Shown here: piece after piece, positions 1-8,978 of the stretch
Layout of the letters: each line of letters begins with the position of its first letter
How positions within the stretch are numbered: the stretch's first letter is position 1
Origin: Verrucomicrobiota bacterium
GTDB taxonomy: Bacteria > Verrucomicrobiota > Verrucomicrobiia > Opitutales > Opitutaceae
Direction: 5' to 3'
Assembly (NCBI GenBank): GCA_016222805.1
Contig: JACRQG010000018.1
Span: 1 to 64,000 of the forward strand
DNA: 64,000 bases
Made by a program: the position numbers and the translations under genes
Notes under the pieces: model-generated
Seen by the model: the letters and a program-made list of their open reading frames with translations, nothing else
Databases searched by the model: none
Told to the model about the DNA's origin: nothing

Positions 1-2
1 TC

Positions 3-113
3 CTCTCCGTGAACGCGTTTCAGAAAGTACCTATCGTTGAGTTGTTTGCCGAACCTGATACAAGCAAGTCCGATTCCAATACACAGAACCAGCTAACGTT
101 GAATGGGTTCTGA
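3..113 (+). CDS. possible 3' end of a gene cut by the window edge
   Basis: A reading frame open from the first bases ends at a TGA at 111-113 after 36 codons. The peptide (ending LTLNGF) is hydrophilic and unlike the Arg/Pro-rich translations of non-coding DNA elsewhere in this window. The stretch is clearly less GC-rich than everything to its right, so it could be the tail of a gene of different origin or simply non-coding DNA. No family is recognisable. Upstream sequence would decide. Confidence 0.25.
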   Translation, partial: LSVNAFQKVPIVELFAEPDTSKSDSNTQNQLTLNGF

Positions 114-120
114 TTGGACG

Positions 121-196
121 CTATTGGGGGCGACCCCGCCCCGCGGGAACGGGACCTCGATTCGCCCAGGGCGGGGCGCGGTCGCCCCGCCTACAC
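121..196. repeat. palindromic repeat, two-armed copy (family A, locus 1)
   Basis: The left arm (127-144) carries the family word CGACCCCGCCCCGC. The right arm is a perfect 8-bp hairpin, GCGGGGCG (171-178), loop CGGT, CGCCCCGC (183-190), followed by CTACA (191-195). It lies directly downstream of panC, which is read from the other strand, so it may also act as a transcript end. It belongs to the dispersed family described in the findings. Confidence 0.75.
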
Positions 197-237
197 GCGT
201 GCAACGAAATTCCAAGACAGGCCCCGGGCCGCCGGTC

Positions 238-1080
238 CTACAACTCCACGTTGTCGATCAACCGCACTTCGTCGATCCACACGGCGATGGCGAGGAGCGT
301 CCGGCCCGGCACCACCTCGCGCAGCGGCTCCATGGTCGCCGGGTCGACGATCGAGACATAGATCACCCTTACGCGGCGGCGCTCGCCGAGCAGGTGCGTG
401 ACTTCCGCGATGATCCGGTCCGGGATGCGCACTCCCTGTGTCACCATCTCCCGGGCGCGCTGCAGCGCGGCGTGCATCGCCGCCGCCTCCTGCCGCTGAC
501 CCGCGGTCAGATCCCGGTTGCGCACCGTCGCGACGAGGCCGTCGGCTTCGCGCACAATCGGCACCACGACCACCTCCACCCCAAGACACAGGTCGGCGAT
601 CATCTTACGCACGACCGCCACCTGCTGGGCGTCCCGCTGGCCGAGGAACAGCAAATCGGGGTGCACGATGTTGAGCAGCTTCAGCATTCCCGTCGTGACA
701 CCTCGGAAATGCGACGGCCGGGAGACCCCACAAAGCGGCCGGCTCACCGCCTCCTCCGTTACGTAGGTAGAGAACCCGCGCGGGTACATTTCCTCCACGC
801 CCGGCTGGAACACGATGTCGACCCCGAGTTCCCGGCACAGCTTCAGGTCCGCCTCCGGGGTGCGCGGGTAGCGGGCAAAATTCTCGCTCGGACCGAACGC
901 CAGGGGGTTGGCAAAGACCGACACCACCACCACCGCCCCGCGAGCCTTCGCCGCCGCAATCAGCGCCGCGTGCCCGGCATGGAGCGCCCCGCTCGTCGGC
1001 ACCAGCGCCACCGTGGCGCCCGGCGTCTTCGCCTGCGCCGCGAGGACCCGCATCTCGGAAACGGATTCGACTTTGTGCAT
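238..1080 (-). CDS. panC: pantothenate synthetase (pantoate--beta-alanine ligase), divergent active site
   Basis: Cytoplasmic ligase that adenylates pantoate with ATP and couples it to beta-alanine, the last step of pantothenate (vitamin B5, coenzyme A precursor) synthesis. The 280-residue length is normal for PanC. Family landmarks are present: PTSGALHAGH (29-37), FGPSENFARYPRT, SRPSHFRG, PIVREADGL and the C-terminal RLIDN. Several usually invariant positions differ: Ser30 instead of Met in PTMG, Ala61 where the pantoate-binding Gln sits, Arg149 for Lys in GxKDxQQ, and Thr185-Val186 for the Ser-Ser of SSRN. Both HxGH histidines (34, 37) and the Gln pair (152-153) remain. It is divergent from dapL across about 300 bp. 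It is either a drifting PanC or a relative with changed substrate; I favour PanC. Confidence 0.88.
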   Translation of the reverse strand: MHKVESVSEMRVLAAQAKTPGATVALVPTSGALHAGHAALIAAAKARGAVVVVSVFANPLAFGPSENFARYPRTPEADLKLCRELGVDIVFQPGVEEMYPRGFSTYVTEEAVSRPLCGVSRPSHFRGVTTGMLKLLNIVHPDLLFLGQRDAQQVAVVRKMIADLCLGVEVVVVPIVREADGLVATVRNRDLTAGQRQEAAAMHAALQRAREMVTQGVRIPDRIIAEVTHLLGERRRVRVIYVSIVDPATMEPLREVVPGRTLLAIAVWIDEVRLIDNVEL

Positions 1081-1210
1081 GGAGAAAGGGACGAAACCGG
1101 CCCCAAGGCCGGACTTGAACTAACCCCGCGCGCCACGTTTGTTCAAGTATTTCGGCCCACCACGTTCCCGCCTCCCACCTTCCACCGCCCTCCGATCCCG
1201 CCTGCCATCC

Positions 1211-1374
1211 GTCTCCCTCTCCCCGCGTCTTCCGCACTTCCTGGTCTCCCTCACTCCCCGTCTCCCCCGTCTTCCCCTCTCCCCAGTCTCCCCCGTCTCC
1301 CTCTCTTCCAAGTCTCCCCAGTCTTCCCCGTTTCCTCTCTTCCGCGTCTCCCTCTCTTCCTTTCCCTCTTTCCC
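1211..1374. repeat. pyrimidine-rich 9-bp-period tract in the dapL leader
   Basis: The plus strand is almost pure C/T here. The word GTCTYCC recurs about eleven times at spacings of 9 or 18 bases and runs to within a few bases of the dapL start codon. A second tract of the same kind ends at the dioxygenase start near 18155. In the rest of the panC-dapL gap there is only a small hairpin, CCGGCC-CCAA-GGCCGG (1097-1112), just before panC. No clear promoter was seen. Confidence 0.7.
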
Positions 1375-1376
1375 AC

Positions 1377-2600
1377 ATGATTCGCATCAACGAGAACTAC
1401 ACGAAGCTCAAGGCCTCCTACCTTTTCAGCGATATCGCCAAGCGCGTGAGCGCCTATGTCGCGGCGAATCCCGGCAAGCCGGTGATTCGTCTCGGCATCG
1501 GGGATGTCACCGAACCGTTGCCCCAGGTTTGCATCGAGGCGCTGCACGCCGCCTCGGATGAGATGGGCCAGCGGGCGACCTTCAAGGGCTACGGCCCCGA
1601 GCAGGGGTACGCCTTCCTGCGCGAGGCCATCGCGCAGCACGACTACGCCGCTCGCGGCTGCCCGATCGAGGCCGACGAGATCTTCATCTCCGACGGAGCG
1701 AAGTGCGACTGCGGCAACATCCAGGAGATCTTCGCTTCCGACATCCGCCTCGCGATTCCTGATCCGGTCTATCCCGTCTACATCGACACCAACGTCATGG
1801 CCGGCCGCACCGGCGCCAACGTCGACGGCCGCTATGCCGGTGTCACCTACCTCGACAGCACCCCGGCCAACGGCTACGTGCCTGCGATCCCTTCGGTCGC
1901 GACCGACCTGATCTACCTCTGCTTCCCCAACAATCCCACCGGCGCCGTCGCGACCCGGGCCCAGCTCGCCGCCTGGGTCGCCTATGCGAAGCAGCACCGC
2001 GCGATCATCCTCTTCGATTCCGCGTACGAGGCCTTCATTCGGGATCCGCAGATCCCCCACTCCATCTATGAGATTGAGGGCGCCCGCGAAGTGGCCCTGG
2101 AGTTCCGCAGCTTCTCCAAGACCGCCGGCTTCACCGGCACCCGTTGCGCGTACCTCGTGGTGCCCAAGTCCGTCGTGGCCTATGATGCCGCGGGCAATGC
2201 CCAGCCCCTGCATGCCCTCTGGAACCGCCGCCACACGACAAAATTCAATGGGGTCGCCTATCCCATCCAGAAGGCCGCCGCCGCGACGTACACCGAGGCT
2301 GGCAAGCAGCAGACCCGGGCGCTGATCGATTTCTACCTCGGCAACGCCCAACTCATCCGCGAGGCGATGACCAAGCTGGGCTTCACTTGCACCGGCGGCG
2401 ACAACGCGCCCTACATCTGGGTCAATACCGGTCGCGATTCCTGGGAGTTCTTCGACCTGCTGCTCCAGCGCGCCCAGGTCGTGTGCACGCCGGGCGCCGG
2501 CTTCGGCAAGTGTGGCGAGGGCCACGTGCGCATCAGCGCCTTCAATTCCCGCGAAAACGTCGAGACCGCCCTCGCCCGCATCGCGGCGGCGCTGAAGTAA
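1377..2600 (+). CDS. dapL: LL-diaminopimelate aminotransferase
   Basis: PLP-dependent cytoplasmic enzyme that converts tetrahydrodipicolinate directly to LL-diaminopimelate using glutamate, for lysine and peptidoglycan. The single-step DapL route is typical of Verrucomicrobiota, Chlamydiae, plants and some other bacteria. The 407-residue length fits. Visible landmarks are the N-terminal [25 protein letters not shown] in the cofactor domain, and [12 protein letters not shown], in which Lys248 should bind PLP. The ATG at 1377 directly follows a pyrimidine tract and has no Shine-Dalgarno sequence, but it matches the usual family N-terminus. The S46 peptidase gene starts 63 bp downstream. Confidence 0.96.
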   Translation: MIRINENYTKLKASYLFSDIAKRVSAYVAANPGKPVIRLGIGDVTEPLPQVCIEALHAASDEMGQRATFKGYGPEQGYAFLREAIAQHDYAARGCPIEADEIFISDGAKCDCGNIQEIFASDIRLAIPDPVYPVYIDTNVMAGRTGANVDGRYAGVTYLDSTPANGYVPAIPSVATDLIYLCFPNNPTGAVATRAQLAAWVAYAKQHRAIILFDSAYEAFIRDPQIPHSIYEIEGAREVALEFRSFSKTAGFTGTRCAYLVVPKSVVAYDAAGNAQPLHALWNRRHTTKFNGVAYPIQKAAAATYTEAGKQQTRALIDFYLGNAQLIREAMTKLGFTCTGGDNAPYIWVNTGRDSWEFFDLLLQRAQVVCTPGAGFGKCGEGHVRISAFNSRENVETALARIAAALK

Positions 2601-2663
2601 TCCCACGCTCGCCCCACCCTTCGCTCCCGGCCCCGGCCGGGGCCACACCCTTCCCGTCCCTTC

Positions 2664-4856
2664 ATGCGCCCCTCCCGCCTCCTGAACGTCCTCACGTTCG
2701 CCCTCGCCGCCATGTCCAGCCCGCTCGCCGCCGATGAAGGCATGTGGATGCCCCAGCAAGTGCCCGCCCTCGCCGAGCGGCTCGCCGCAGCCGGCTTTCA
2801 GGGTGATCCCCGGACGTTTGCCGATCTGACGGGGTTTCCCATGGGCGCCATCGTTTCGCTCGGAGGCTGCAGCGCCTCGTTCGTGTCGCCGGACGGCCTC
2901 ATCGTCACCAATCACCACTGCGTGCAGGGTGCGCTGCAGTTCAACTCGCGCCCGGACCGCAACCTGATGGTCGACGGGTTCCTGGCCCGCACCCGCACCG
3001 AGGAACTGCCCAGCGGGCCCGGCTCGCGGGTCTTCGTCACCCTCGCCGTCGAGGATGTCACCGCCGCGGTCACGGGCGACATCCCCGCCGCCGTCACCGG
3101 GCGGGCCTACCACGACCTGATCGAGCGCCGACAGAAGGAACTCACCGCCGCCCGCGAGAAACAGGAAGGCTACCGCTGCACCGTCGCGTCATTTTTCCAG
3201 GGGCTGAAGTATTTTGCGATCACGCAACTCGAGATCCGCGATGTCCGCCTGGTCTACGCACCCGCCGCCGGCATCGGCAACTTCGGCGGTGAAACCGACA
3301 ACTGGCAATGGCCGCGGCACACGGGGGATTTCTCCTTTCTGCGCGCCTACGTGAGCCCGCAGGGCCGGCCGGCCGCGTACTCCCCCGACAACGTGCCGTT
3401 CCAGCCCAAGCACTGGCTGAAGGTCTCCGCCCGCGGTGCGTCGCCGGGCGAGGTGGTTTTCGTGGCGGGTTACCCGGGCCGCACGGCCCGGTTCGTCACC
3501 TATGACGGCGTGCGCGAGACCGTCGACTACCAGCTGCCGCGGACCATCCGGCGGAATACCGAGATGATCGCCCTTCTCGAAAAAGTCGGCGTGGGTCATC
3601 CCGAAACCGCTCTCCGCGTCTCGACCCGCATCCGCAGCCTCAACAACGGCCTCACCAAGACCCGCGGCGTGCACGAAGCCATGGTCCGCGGCGGTGTCCT
3701 GCGCCAGAAGGAGCGCCAGGAGGCGGAGCTGGTCGCCTGGATCGCCGCCGACCCGGCGCGACAGTCAAAGTACGGCACCGTCATCCCGGCCATCTCTGCC
3801 CTCAATGCCGAACGCACCCGCACCCGCGAACGCAACCAGCTGCTGGCCGACTTTGCCGGCGCCACCGGCTCCGCCCTCGGGGCCGCGGAGACGCTGTACC
3901 GGCTCGCGGCCGAACGCGCCAAGCCCGACGCCGAGCGCGACCCGGTCTTCCAGGAACGCAATTGGCCACGCACGCGGGAGAACCTCGACCGGCTGCAGCG
4001 CAACCTCGACCGCCGCGCCGATCACGCCGTGATGACCTACAACCTCGCCGCGATCGCCCGCCTGCCCGCCGACCAGCGAATCGAGGTCATCGACCGCCTC
4101 GTCGGGCTGAAACCTGGGCAACCCGACGCGGAGGCCGCAGCCGCAATCGATCGGTGGGTCGGCGCTCAGCTCGAAAAGAGCCGCCTGTACGATCGCGACT
4201 TCAGGCTCGGCTGCTTCGACCGCTCCCGCGCCGAACTCGACGCGATGGAGGATCCCCTGCTGCGCGTCGCGGCCGCGCTCTACCCAGTCCAGGAGGGAAT
4301 CCGCAACCAGGCGAAGGAAACCGGCGGCAAACTGGAGCGCCTGACGCCCCTCTATGCCGAAGCCGTGCTGGCCCGCGCCGGCGGCCTCGTCGCCCCCGAT
4401 GCCAACGGCACCCTGCGCGTGACCTTTGGCACGGTGAAGGGAGTGGAGAATCGCGACGGCCTCTTCTACCTGCCGCAGACGACGCTCAAAGGGGTTGAGC
4501 AGAAGGCCACTGGCAAAGGCGAGTTCAACGCCCCGGCCGCGCAACTTGCGGCCATCACAGCCCTCCGCACAGGCCGGACTTCCCCCTACGTCGACTCCCG
4601 GCTGAAGGACGTGCCCGTCAATTTCCTCTCCACCGTCGACACGACGGGAGGCAACTCCGGCTCCGCCACCCTCAATGCCCGAAACGAACTCGTGGGGCTG
4701 CTCTTCGACGGCACCTACGACACCGTGGCGTCCGACTACTTCTACGACACTGAACGCACCCGCAGCATCCACTGCGACACGCGCTACCTGCTGTGGGTGA
4801 TGACCGAGGTCGACCGCGCCGACCACTTGCTGCGCGAGATGACGATCGTGCCCTGA
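2664..4856 (+). CDS. secreted S46-family dipeptidyl-peptidase
   Basis: Serine exopeptidase of the DPP7/DPP11 family, which removes dipeptides from peptide N-termini in the periplasm or at the cell surface. A signal peptide covers roughly residues 1-23 (cleavage near PLAADEG). Catalytic elements are in order: TNHHC with His84/His85, the GGETDNWQWPRHTGDFSF segment that carries the Asp, and GNSGS with nucleophile Ser665. The 730-residue length is usual for S46. Substrate choice (hydrophobic versus acidic P1) depends on a residue just after the serine, in the stretch FDGTYDTV; I do not assign it. It lies 63 bp behind dapL and may be co-transcribed, though no functional link is evident. Confidence 0.93.
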   Translation: MRPSRLLNVLTFALAAMSSPLAADEGMWMPQQVPALAERLAAAGFQGDPRTFADLTGFPMGAIVSLGGCSASFVSPDGLIVTNHHCVQGALQFNSRPDRNLMVDGFLARTRTEELPSGPGSRVFVTLAVEDVTAAVTGDIPAAVTGRAYHDLIERRQKELTAAREKQEGYRCTVASFFQGLKYFAITQLEIRDVRLVYAPAAGIGNFGGETDNWQWPRHTGDFSFLRAYVSPQGRPAAYSPDNVPFQPKHWLKVSARGASPGEVVFVAGYPGRTARFVTYDGVRETVDYQLPRTIRRNTEMIALLEKVGVGHPETALRVSTRIRSLNNGLTKTRGVHEAMVRGGVLRQKERQEAELVAWIAADPARQSKYGTVIPAISALNAERTRTRERNQLLADFAGATGSALGAAETLYRLAAERAKPDAERDPVFQERNWPRTRENLDRLQRNLDRRADHAVMTYNLAAIARLPADQRIEVIDRLVGLKPGQPDAEAAAAIDRWVGAQLEKSRLYDRDFRLGCFDRSRAELDAMEDPLLRVAAALYPVQEGIRNQAKETGGKLERLTPLYAEAVLARAGGLVAPDANGTLRVTFGTVKGVENRDGLFYLPQTTLKGVEQKATGKGEFNAPAAQLAAITALRTGRTSPYVDSRLKDVPVNFLSTVDTTGGNSGSATLNARNELVGLLFDGTYDTVASDYFYDTERTRSIHCDTRYLLWVMTEVDRADHLLREMTIVP

Positions 4857-4923
4857 GCCGGGCGACCGACCCGCAAGGCAGGGGTAGCCAGGCGCACGGA
4901 GCCCGGTCGGAAGGAAAGTCCAC

Positions 4924-4962
4924 CCTACACGTCCCTCGCCGCGGTCACCGCCCGCGGCTACA
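4924..4962. repeat. palindromic repeat, short copy (family B, locus 2)
   Basis: Hairpin GCCGCGG (4938-4944), loop TCACCGC, CCGCGGC (4952-4958), closed by CTACA (4958-4962). It occupies the convergent gap between the S46 peptidase and the lipid-transport operon. A second stem, CCGGCC-TCAC-GGCCGG (4980-4995), straddles the stop codon of the operon's last gene but has no U tract. Confidence 0.6.
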
Positions 4963-4985
4963 GCAGAACCAGCGCGCTTCCGGCC

Positions 4986-5621
4986 TCACGGCCGGGGAGC
5001 GGCAGCGATCGCTTCCGCCAACTGGGCCACTGCCGTGCTTAGGCCTGCCGCCAGTTCCGCCTCACTCTTGCCGCTCCAGCGCAGTCCCTCCGCCCGAAAC
5101 TCGCCCCCGGCCATCCGGACCACGGGCGAAATCCCCTTTGTCAGCTCCCACGCCGCCCGAAACTCCACCGCCCCGGCCGCGGTTCCCTCGCACGCCAGTA
5201 CGCGGACCGTGAGGAGCGGAAGCTCCGCATTGTTGTAGCGGGTGCCACCCGCACCCAGGTGGATCCCCCGGCCGTGCATCTCTTCGCGCAGCACGCGCGC
5301 GACGCCCTGCTCCAGGGGCTCACCCCAGCGGGCGTACTCGCGAAACTCCACCTCGTTGGCCCCGCGGCGCACCACCAGCGGCGGATTCCGCAGGTAGCTC
5401 GCCACCTCGATCGGACGCAACTGCCAGGTCCCGCGATCCGCCGTCGGCGCGGCCCGCTCCGCCGTCGAGGTCAGGACATAAAAACGCGTGGGATCGGGTT
5501 TGGCCTCCGGCAGCAGCGAGCACCCGGCGAGCGTCAATCCCAGCCAGCCCAGCAGGCCCGCCGCCAGCCACCTTCCCGGGCCACCCCTGAACTGCGCCCG
5601 AGAGGGTTCTCCACCTGCCAT
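4986..5621 (-). CDS. ABC-transport auxiliary lipoprotein (PqiC/DUF330-like)
   Basis: Outer-membrane lipoprotein partner of an MCE-type lipid transporter. It has a hydrophobic segment ending in the lipobox LAGC, then RFYVLTS and a short alpha/beta domain typical of this family (visible words: RPIEVASYLRNPPLVVR, WELTKG). The frame is open up to an ATG at 5744, but that would put more than 70 residues before the lipobox cysteine. I chose the ATG at 5621; the one at 5651 is the alternative. Neither has a convincing Shine-Dalgarno sequence. It is the last gene of the operon mlaE-mlaF-mlaD-lipoprotein, which is the usual Verrucomicrobiota order. In the family it probably contacts the MCE assembly from the outer membrane side. 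Confidence 0.8.
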   Translation of the reverse strand: MAGGEPSRAQFRGGPGRWLAAGLLGWLGLTLAGCSLLPEAKPDPTRFYVLTSTAERAAPTADRGTWQLRPIEVASYLRNPPLVVRRGANEVEFREYARWGEPLEQGVARVLREEMHGRGIHLGAGGTRYNNAELPLLTVRVLACEGTAAGAVEFRAAWELTKGISPVVRMAGGEFRAEGLRWSGKSEAELAAGLSTAVAQLAEAIAAAPRP

Positions 5622-5756
5622 TGCACCTGACGTCACAGTGGGTGCCTTCATTGAAGTAAGTCGATTGTCGGGGTCCATCCGGCGGTCACGGTGCCAGGCC
5701 GGGCGCCGGGAAAGGCCATCGTCGAAGTGGTGGTATCCAGGCATGGGATTCGCGCG

Positions 5757-6755
5757 CTACGGTTTCTTTTTCCCCGTGAGCAAGGCATTGGGGTTGCGTT
5801 CCAGGAAGTCCGCCAGGCGCGCCACCGCCTCGGCGGCCTCGTTCAGGCGCCCCAGGGTTTCACCGACGTCCGCCCCGAAGCCGGCATGCGTCGCGAAGAA
5901 ACCGCGCACCTGGGCCGCCGCCTCCGAAAACGCCTGCACCGCCCGACGCGTTTCGCCAAGCGTCGCCGCCAGTTCCTTGCCGGCCGGCTCGACCTGGGTG
6001 TCGATTCGGTGCAGGACCGAGCGCAGCTCGCCGACCGCCACGTTCATCTGCTCGAAGGTGCGCTTCAGCTCGGGATTGGCGGCGAGCGCCTCCACCGCCG
6101 CCCCGGTCTTCTTCCACTGCTCGACCACCCCGCGCACATCGATGCCCGCGACCTGCTTGCGGGTCTGCGCGACGAGATTCTTCAACTCCTCCGAGAGCCC
6201 GGCGAAATCGATCTTGCGGATCTTGGAGAGAATTTCCGAGGCGCTCGCCTGGAAGGCCGAGATCGCCGACGGCATCGCCGGCACCACCACATACCGGGCA
6301 TCGCTGGCGCTCTTCTCGGCCGGGAAGTCCTTCGGGTTGACGATGTCGAGTTCGACGTAGAGCAGGCCCGTCGCCAGCCCCAGCACCCCGAGCTGCGCGC
6401 GCAGCCCGCGATCGACCAGCCCCTGCAGCGCCTCGCGATCCGCCACGTTGATGCCCGTCCCACTGGCGTCGGTCATCGCGTCCTTGCCGAACTCGCACAC
6501 CACCGCGACGACCGAACGGTTGCTGCCCGTATCGTACCGAATGTTAAGATCCACCACCTTGCCGACCCGCACGCCCCGCAGCTTCACCGGGGAGCCGACG
6601 TCGAGCCCGTGAATCGACTCGTTGAAGAACACGAGGAAACGCTGCGGCTTGGAGAAGAAGGTCACGCCGCCGAAGGAAATGAGCGCGACCACGAGCAGCG
6701 CGAACGCGCCGATCACAAACGCTCCGACGACCGATGGACTGACCTTGGTTTTCAC
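5757..6755 (-). CDS. MCE/MlaD-family substrate-binding protein
   Basis: Membrane-anchored, periplasm-facing component of an Mla-type phospholipid ABC transporter. One N-terminal transmembrane segment (about residues 9-30) is followed by the MCE domain (about 38-120), marked by GLDVGSPVKLRGVRVGKV and ATGLLYVELDI. A long helical C-terminal region (about 165-320) follows, rich in Ala, Glu and Leu, which in this family forms needle or barrel assemblies bridging the periplasm. The 332-residue length is normal. It begins 70 bp after the ATPase gene and ends before the lipoprotein gene. The substrate is presumably phospholipid or another hydrophobic molecule; the direction of transport cannot be read from the sequence. 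Confidence 0.92.
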   Translation of the reverse strand: MKTKVSPSVVGAFVIGAFALLVVALISFGGVTFFSKPQRFLVFFNESIHGLDVGSPVKLRGVRVGKVVDLNIRYDTGSNRSVVAVVCEFGKDAMTDASGTGINVADREALQGLVDRGLRAQLGVLGLATGLLYVELDIVNPKDFPAEKSASDARYVVVPAMPSAISAFQASASEILSKIRKIDFAGLSEELKNLVAQTRKQVAGIDVRGVVEQWKKTGAAVEALAANPELKRTFEQMNVAVGELRSVLHRIDTQVEPAGKELAATLGETRRAVQAFSEAAAQVRGFFATHAGFGADVGETLGRLNEAAEAVARLADFLERNPNALLTGKKKP

Positions 6756-6825
6756 GCGGCGACAGCCTCCGACAAAGGAAGGAAAGACGGTAGGATCAAC
6801 AGAGTCGGCGCGGTGGCGAGCGTGT

Positions 6826-7602
6826 TCATTTCTCCCCCCGGCTGAGGAACTCCCGCACCCGCGGGTCGCGGCTGCGCTCCAGCAACTCCCGCGGCCGGCC
6901 TTCGGCGATGATGCCCTGCTCCGACCGATCCAGCATGATGGCGCGGTCCGCCAGCTCGAAGATCGAGGCCAGCTCGTGCGACACCACCACGCAGGTCGTG
7001 CCGAAGGTGTCGCGGATGTGCTTCACCAGCTCGTCCAGCTTGCGCGACGTAATCGGATCGAGCCCGGCCGAAGGCTCGTCGAAAAACACGATGTCCGGAT
7101 CGAGGGCGAGCGCCCGGGCCAGGCCGGCGCGCTTCTTCATCCCGCCGCTGATCTCCGCCGGATAGTAGTCCTCGAAGCCGAGCAACCCCACCTGCGCCAG
7201 TTTCAGCGTGGCGATCTCCTCGATCTCCCGCCGGCTGAGCGTGGTGTACTCCTCCAGCGGCAGGGCGACGTTCTGCCGCAGAGTCAGGGAGGTCCAGAGC
7301 GCCCCGCCCTGGTAGAGCAGACCGAAGGTCTTCAGCATCTCGCGCCGGCCCGCCGCATCGGCGTCGGTGAACGACCGGCCGAGGAATTGTACCGTGCCCC
7401 GGGTCGGCGTGTGCAGTCCCACCAGATGCCGCAGCAGCGTGCTCTTGCCGCAGCCCGAACCGCCGATGACGAAGAAGATCTCCTGGCGCGCCACCGTGAA
7501 GGAGACGTCCTTCAGCACGACCTTTCCGTCGTACCCACATTCGAGCCCGGCCACCTCGATTGCCGGTCCGGCACCGTCCCCGCCTTGGGTCATCAGGCTC
7601 AT
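6826..7602 (-). CDS. lipid ABC transporter ATP-binding protein (MlaF-like)
   Basis: Cytoplasmic ATPase of the MCE transporter. All motifs are intact: Walker A GGSGCGKST, signature ISGGMKKRAGLARAL (with the Met-Lys-Lys typical of the MlaF branch), Walker B DIVFFDEPSAGLDP and the switch His in VVSHE. The 258-residue length is standard. It starts 7 bp after the permease stop, so translation is probably coupled. It should dimerise and drive the MlaE-like permease encoded just upstream. Confidence 0.95.
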   Translation of the reverse strand: MSLMTQGGDGAGPAIEVAGLECGYDGKVVLKDVSFTVARQEIFFVIGGSGCGKSTLLRHLVGLHTPTRGTVQFLGRSFTDADAAGRREMLKTFGLLYQGGALWTSLTLRQNVALPLEEYTTLSRREIEEIATLKLAQVGLLGFEDYYPAEISGGMKKRAGLARALALDPDIVFFDEPSAGLDPITSRKLDELVKHIRDTFGTTCVVVSHELASIFELADRAIMLDRSEQGIIAEGRPRELLERSRDPRVREFLSRGEK

Positions 7603-7609
7603 GCGCGGC

Positions 7610-8737
7610 TTAGATCCCCAGTTTGTTGAAGGCCACCGCGAACAGCGCGTCCGCGATCACCAGCATGAGCAGCGCGGTCACGACCGCCGAGGTGGCGGCC
7701 CGGCCGACACCCGCCGCGCTGCGTTCCGCCTGCAGGCCGCGCAGACAACCCGCCAACCCGACGATCAGCCCGAAGGCCCCCGCCTTGATCAGGCCCGACG
7801 CGATGTCCGAGGCATCGACGATGGTCTGCATCTCGATCCAGTACGCCGCCGCGGGAATCGACAGCAACCCGTAGGCGACCACGCCGCCGCCCAGGATGCC
7901 CAGGGCGTTCGCGTAAAGCGTGAGCAGCGGCATCATCACGCACAGCGCCAGCAGCCGCGGCAGCACGAGGAACTGCACCGGGGGGATCCCCAGCGTCTCC
8001 AGCGCGTCGATTTCCTCGTTGGCCTTCATGTTGCCGAGGTGGGCCGCAAACGCGGCCCCGGTGCGCCCCGCCAGCACGACCGCCGTCATCACCGCCCCCA
8101 TCTCCCGCACCATCGAGAGGCCGATGATGTCCGCGATGTAGATGTCGCCCCCGAACTGCCGCAGCACGATGGCGCCGGTGTAGGCCAGCGTTACGCCCAC
8201 CAGGAAACTGATCAGGCTCACGATCGGCAGCGCCATCGCCCCGCATTGCTGCATCTCATTCAGGCAATCGCCCCAGCGGAACTTCCGCGGGCTCCGGACG
8301 AGGCGCACCGTGCTGAGCACGCACTCCCCGATGAAATCGAAGATCCCGCGGGCCTGCACGGCCACGTTCTCCGTCGCCACGCCCACGCTGGTGAGAAAAC
8401 TCTCCGTCCGATCAAACGGCACGCTGCTCTCATGCGAACGATCGAGTTCGGCGAGCAGTTCGCGCACCTTCGCCGGCAGCGCGTCGAGGTCGCAGTAGCT
8501 CCCCTGCTCCCGGCACCACTGCTGCGCCGCAAAGAGAAAGAGCAGCAGCGAACTGTCCCACCGCACCCCGTCCGCCAGGCGCAGCTGCACCCGCTCCGGC
8601 CGGGTCGACCCGAGGATCTCCGGCCAGGTGGGCCGCGCCTCGGTAATCCGCCATGCTCCGTCCAGGATCACCGTGAGCCGGTTCCCGGACGCTTCGGTCC
8701 GGGCGGTCGCGGGCGGGATCTCCGGGCGTGCCGACAT
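7610..8737 (-). CDS. STAS-domain plus MlaE-type ABC permease fusion
   Basis: Inner-membrane permease of the lipid transporter with a built-in STAS domain, which replaces the separate MlaB protein of enterobacteria. Residues about 20-105 form the STAS part (GNRLTVILDGAW, VRWDSSLLLFLF). Residues about 130-375 form the MlaE domain with its conserved signature GRTGAAFAAHLGNMKANEE and five or so membrane helices. The frame is open to 9031, but that extension reads through the palindromic repeat at 8831-8873, so I start at ATG 8737. It is the first gene of the operon; its promoter must lie in the 240-bp divergent gap. Confidence 0.92.
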   Translation of the reverse strand: MSARPEIPPATARTEASGNRLTVILDGAWRITEARPTWPEILGSTRPERVQLRLADGVRWDSSLLLFLFAAQQWCREQGSYCDLDALPAKVRELLAELDRSHESSVPFDRTESFLTSVGVATENVAVQARGIFDFIGECVLSTVRLVRSPRKFRWGDCLNEMQQCGAMALPIVSLISFLVGVTLAYTGAIVLRQFGGDIYIADIIGLSMVREMGAVMTAVVLAGRTGAAFAAHLGNMKANEEIDALETLGIPPVQFLVLPRLLALCVMMPLLTLYANALGILGGGVVAYGLLSIPAAAYWIEMQTIVDASDIASGLIKAGAFGLIVGLAGCLRGLQAERSAAGVGRAATSAVVTALLMLVIADALFAVAFNKLGI

Positions 8738-8830
8738 CGCGCGCAGCTTCACTCGTCCGCCACCCGGCCGCCAAACCAAATCTCCGCCACGGAGGGCGCT
8801 GATGCGTGCCTCTGCCACCTGGCGCTGGTA

Positions 8831-8873
8831 GCCGGCCGCGGTGAGGCCGGCCGCCGGGGTCCCCGCCCCCGGC
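8831..8873. repeat. palindromic repeat, double hairpin (family B, locus 3)
   Basis: Two hairpins sit side by side after GGTAG: GCCGGCC-GCGGTGA-GGCCGGC (8831-8851) and GCCGGGG-TCCCCGC-CCCCGGC (8853-8873), both perfect. They occupy the divergent gap between the transporter operon and the oxidoreductase gene, where both promoters must be. I saw nothing else in 8738-8978. Confidence 0.7.
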
Positions 8874-8978
8874 GACACCAGACCAACGACCGCCCACCGG
8901 GAGCTGCCCTCAACTCCGGCGCGCGCGATGAAAGTGTCGACGCCGGCGCCGCGAATCCCTTTCCTGCCCAAACCGCTT

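Noticed and set aside
1251-3113. Long minus-strand frame of 620 codons opposite dapL and the S46 peptidase gene
   Set aside because: Gly/Arg/Asp-rich antisense shadow of two well-supported genes; GC-rich DNA leaves such frames open. The same applies to long frames at 8910-11576 (-), 29717-32629 (-), 40753-43731 (+) and 51150-55094 (+).
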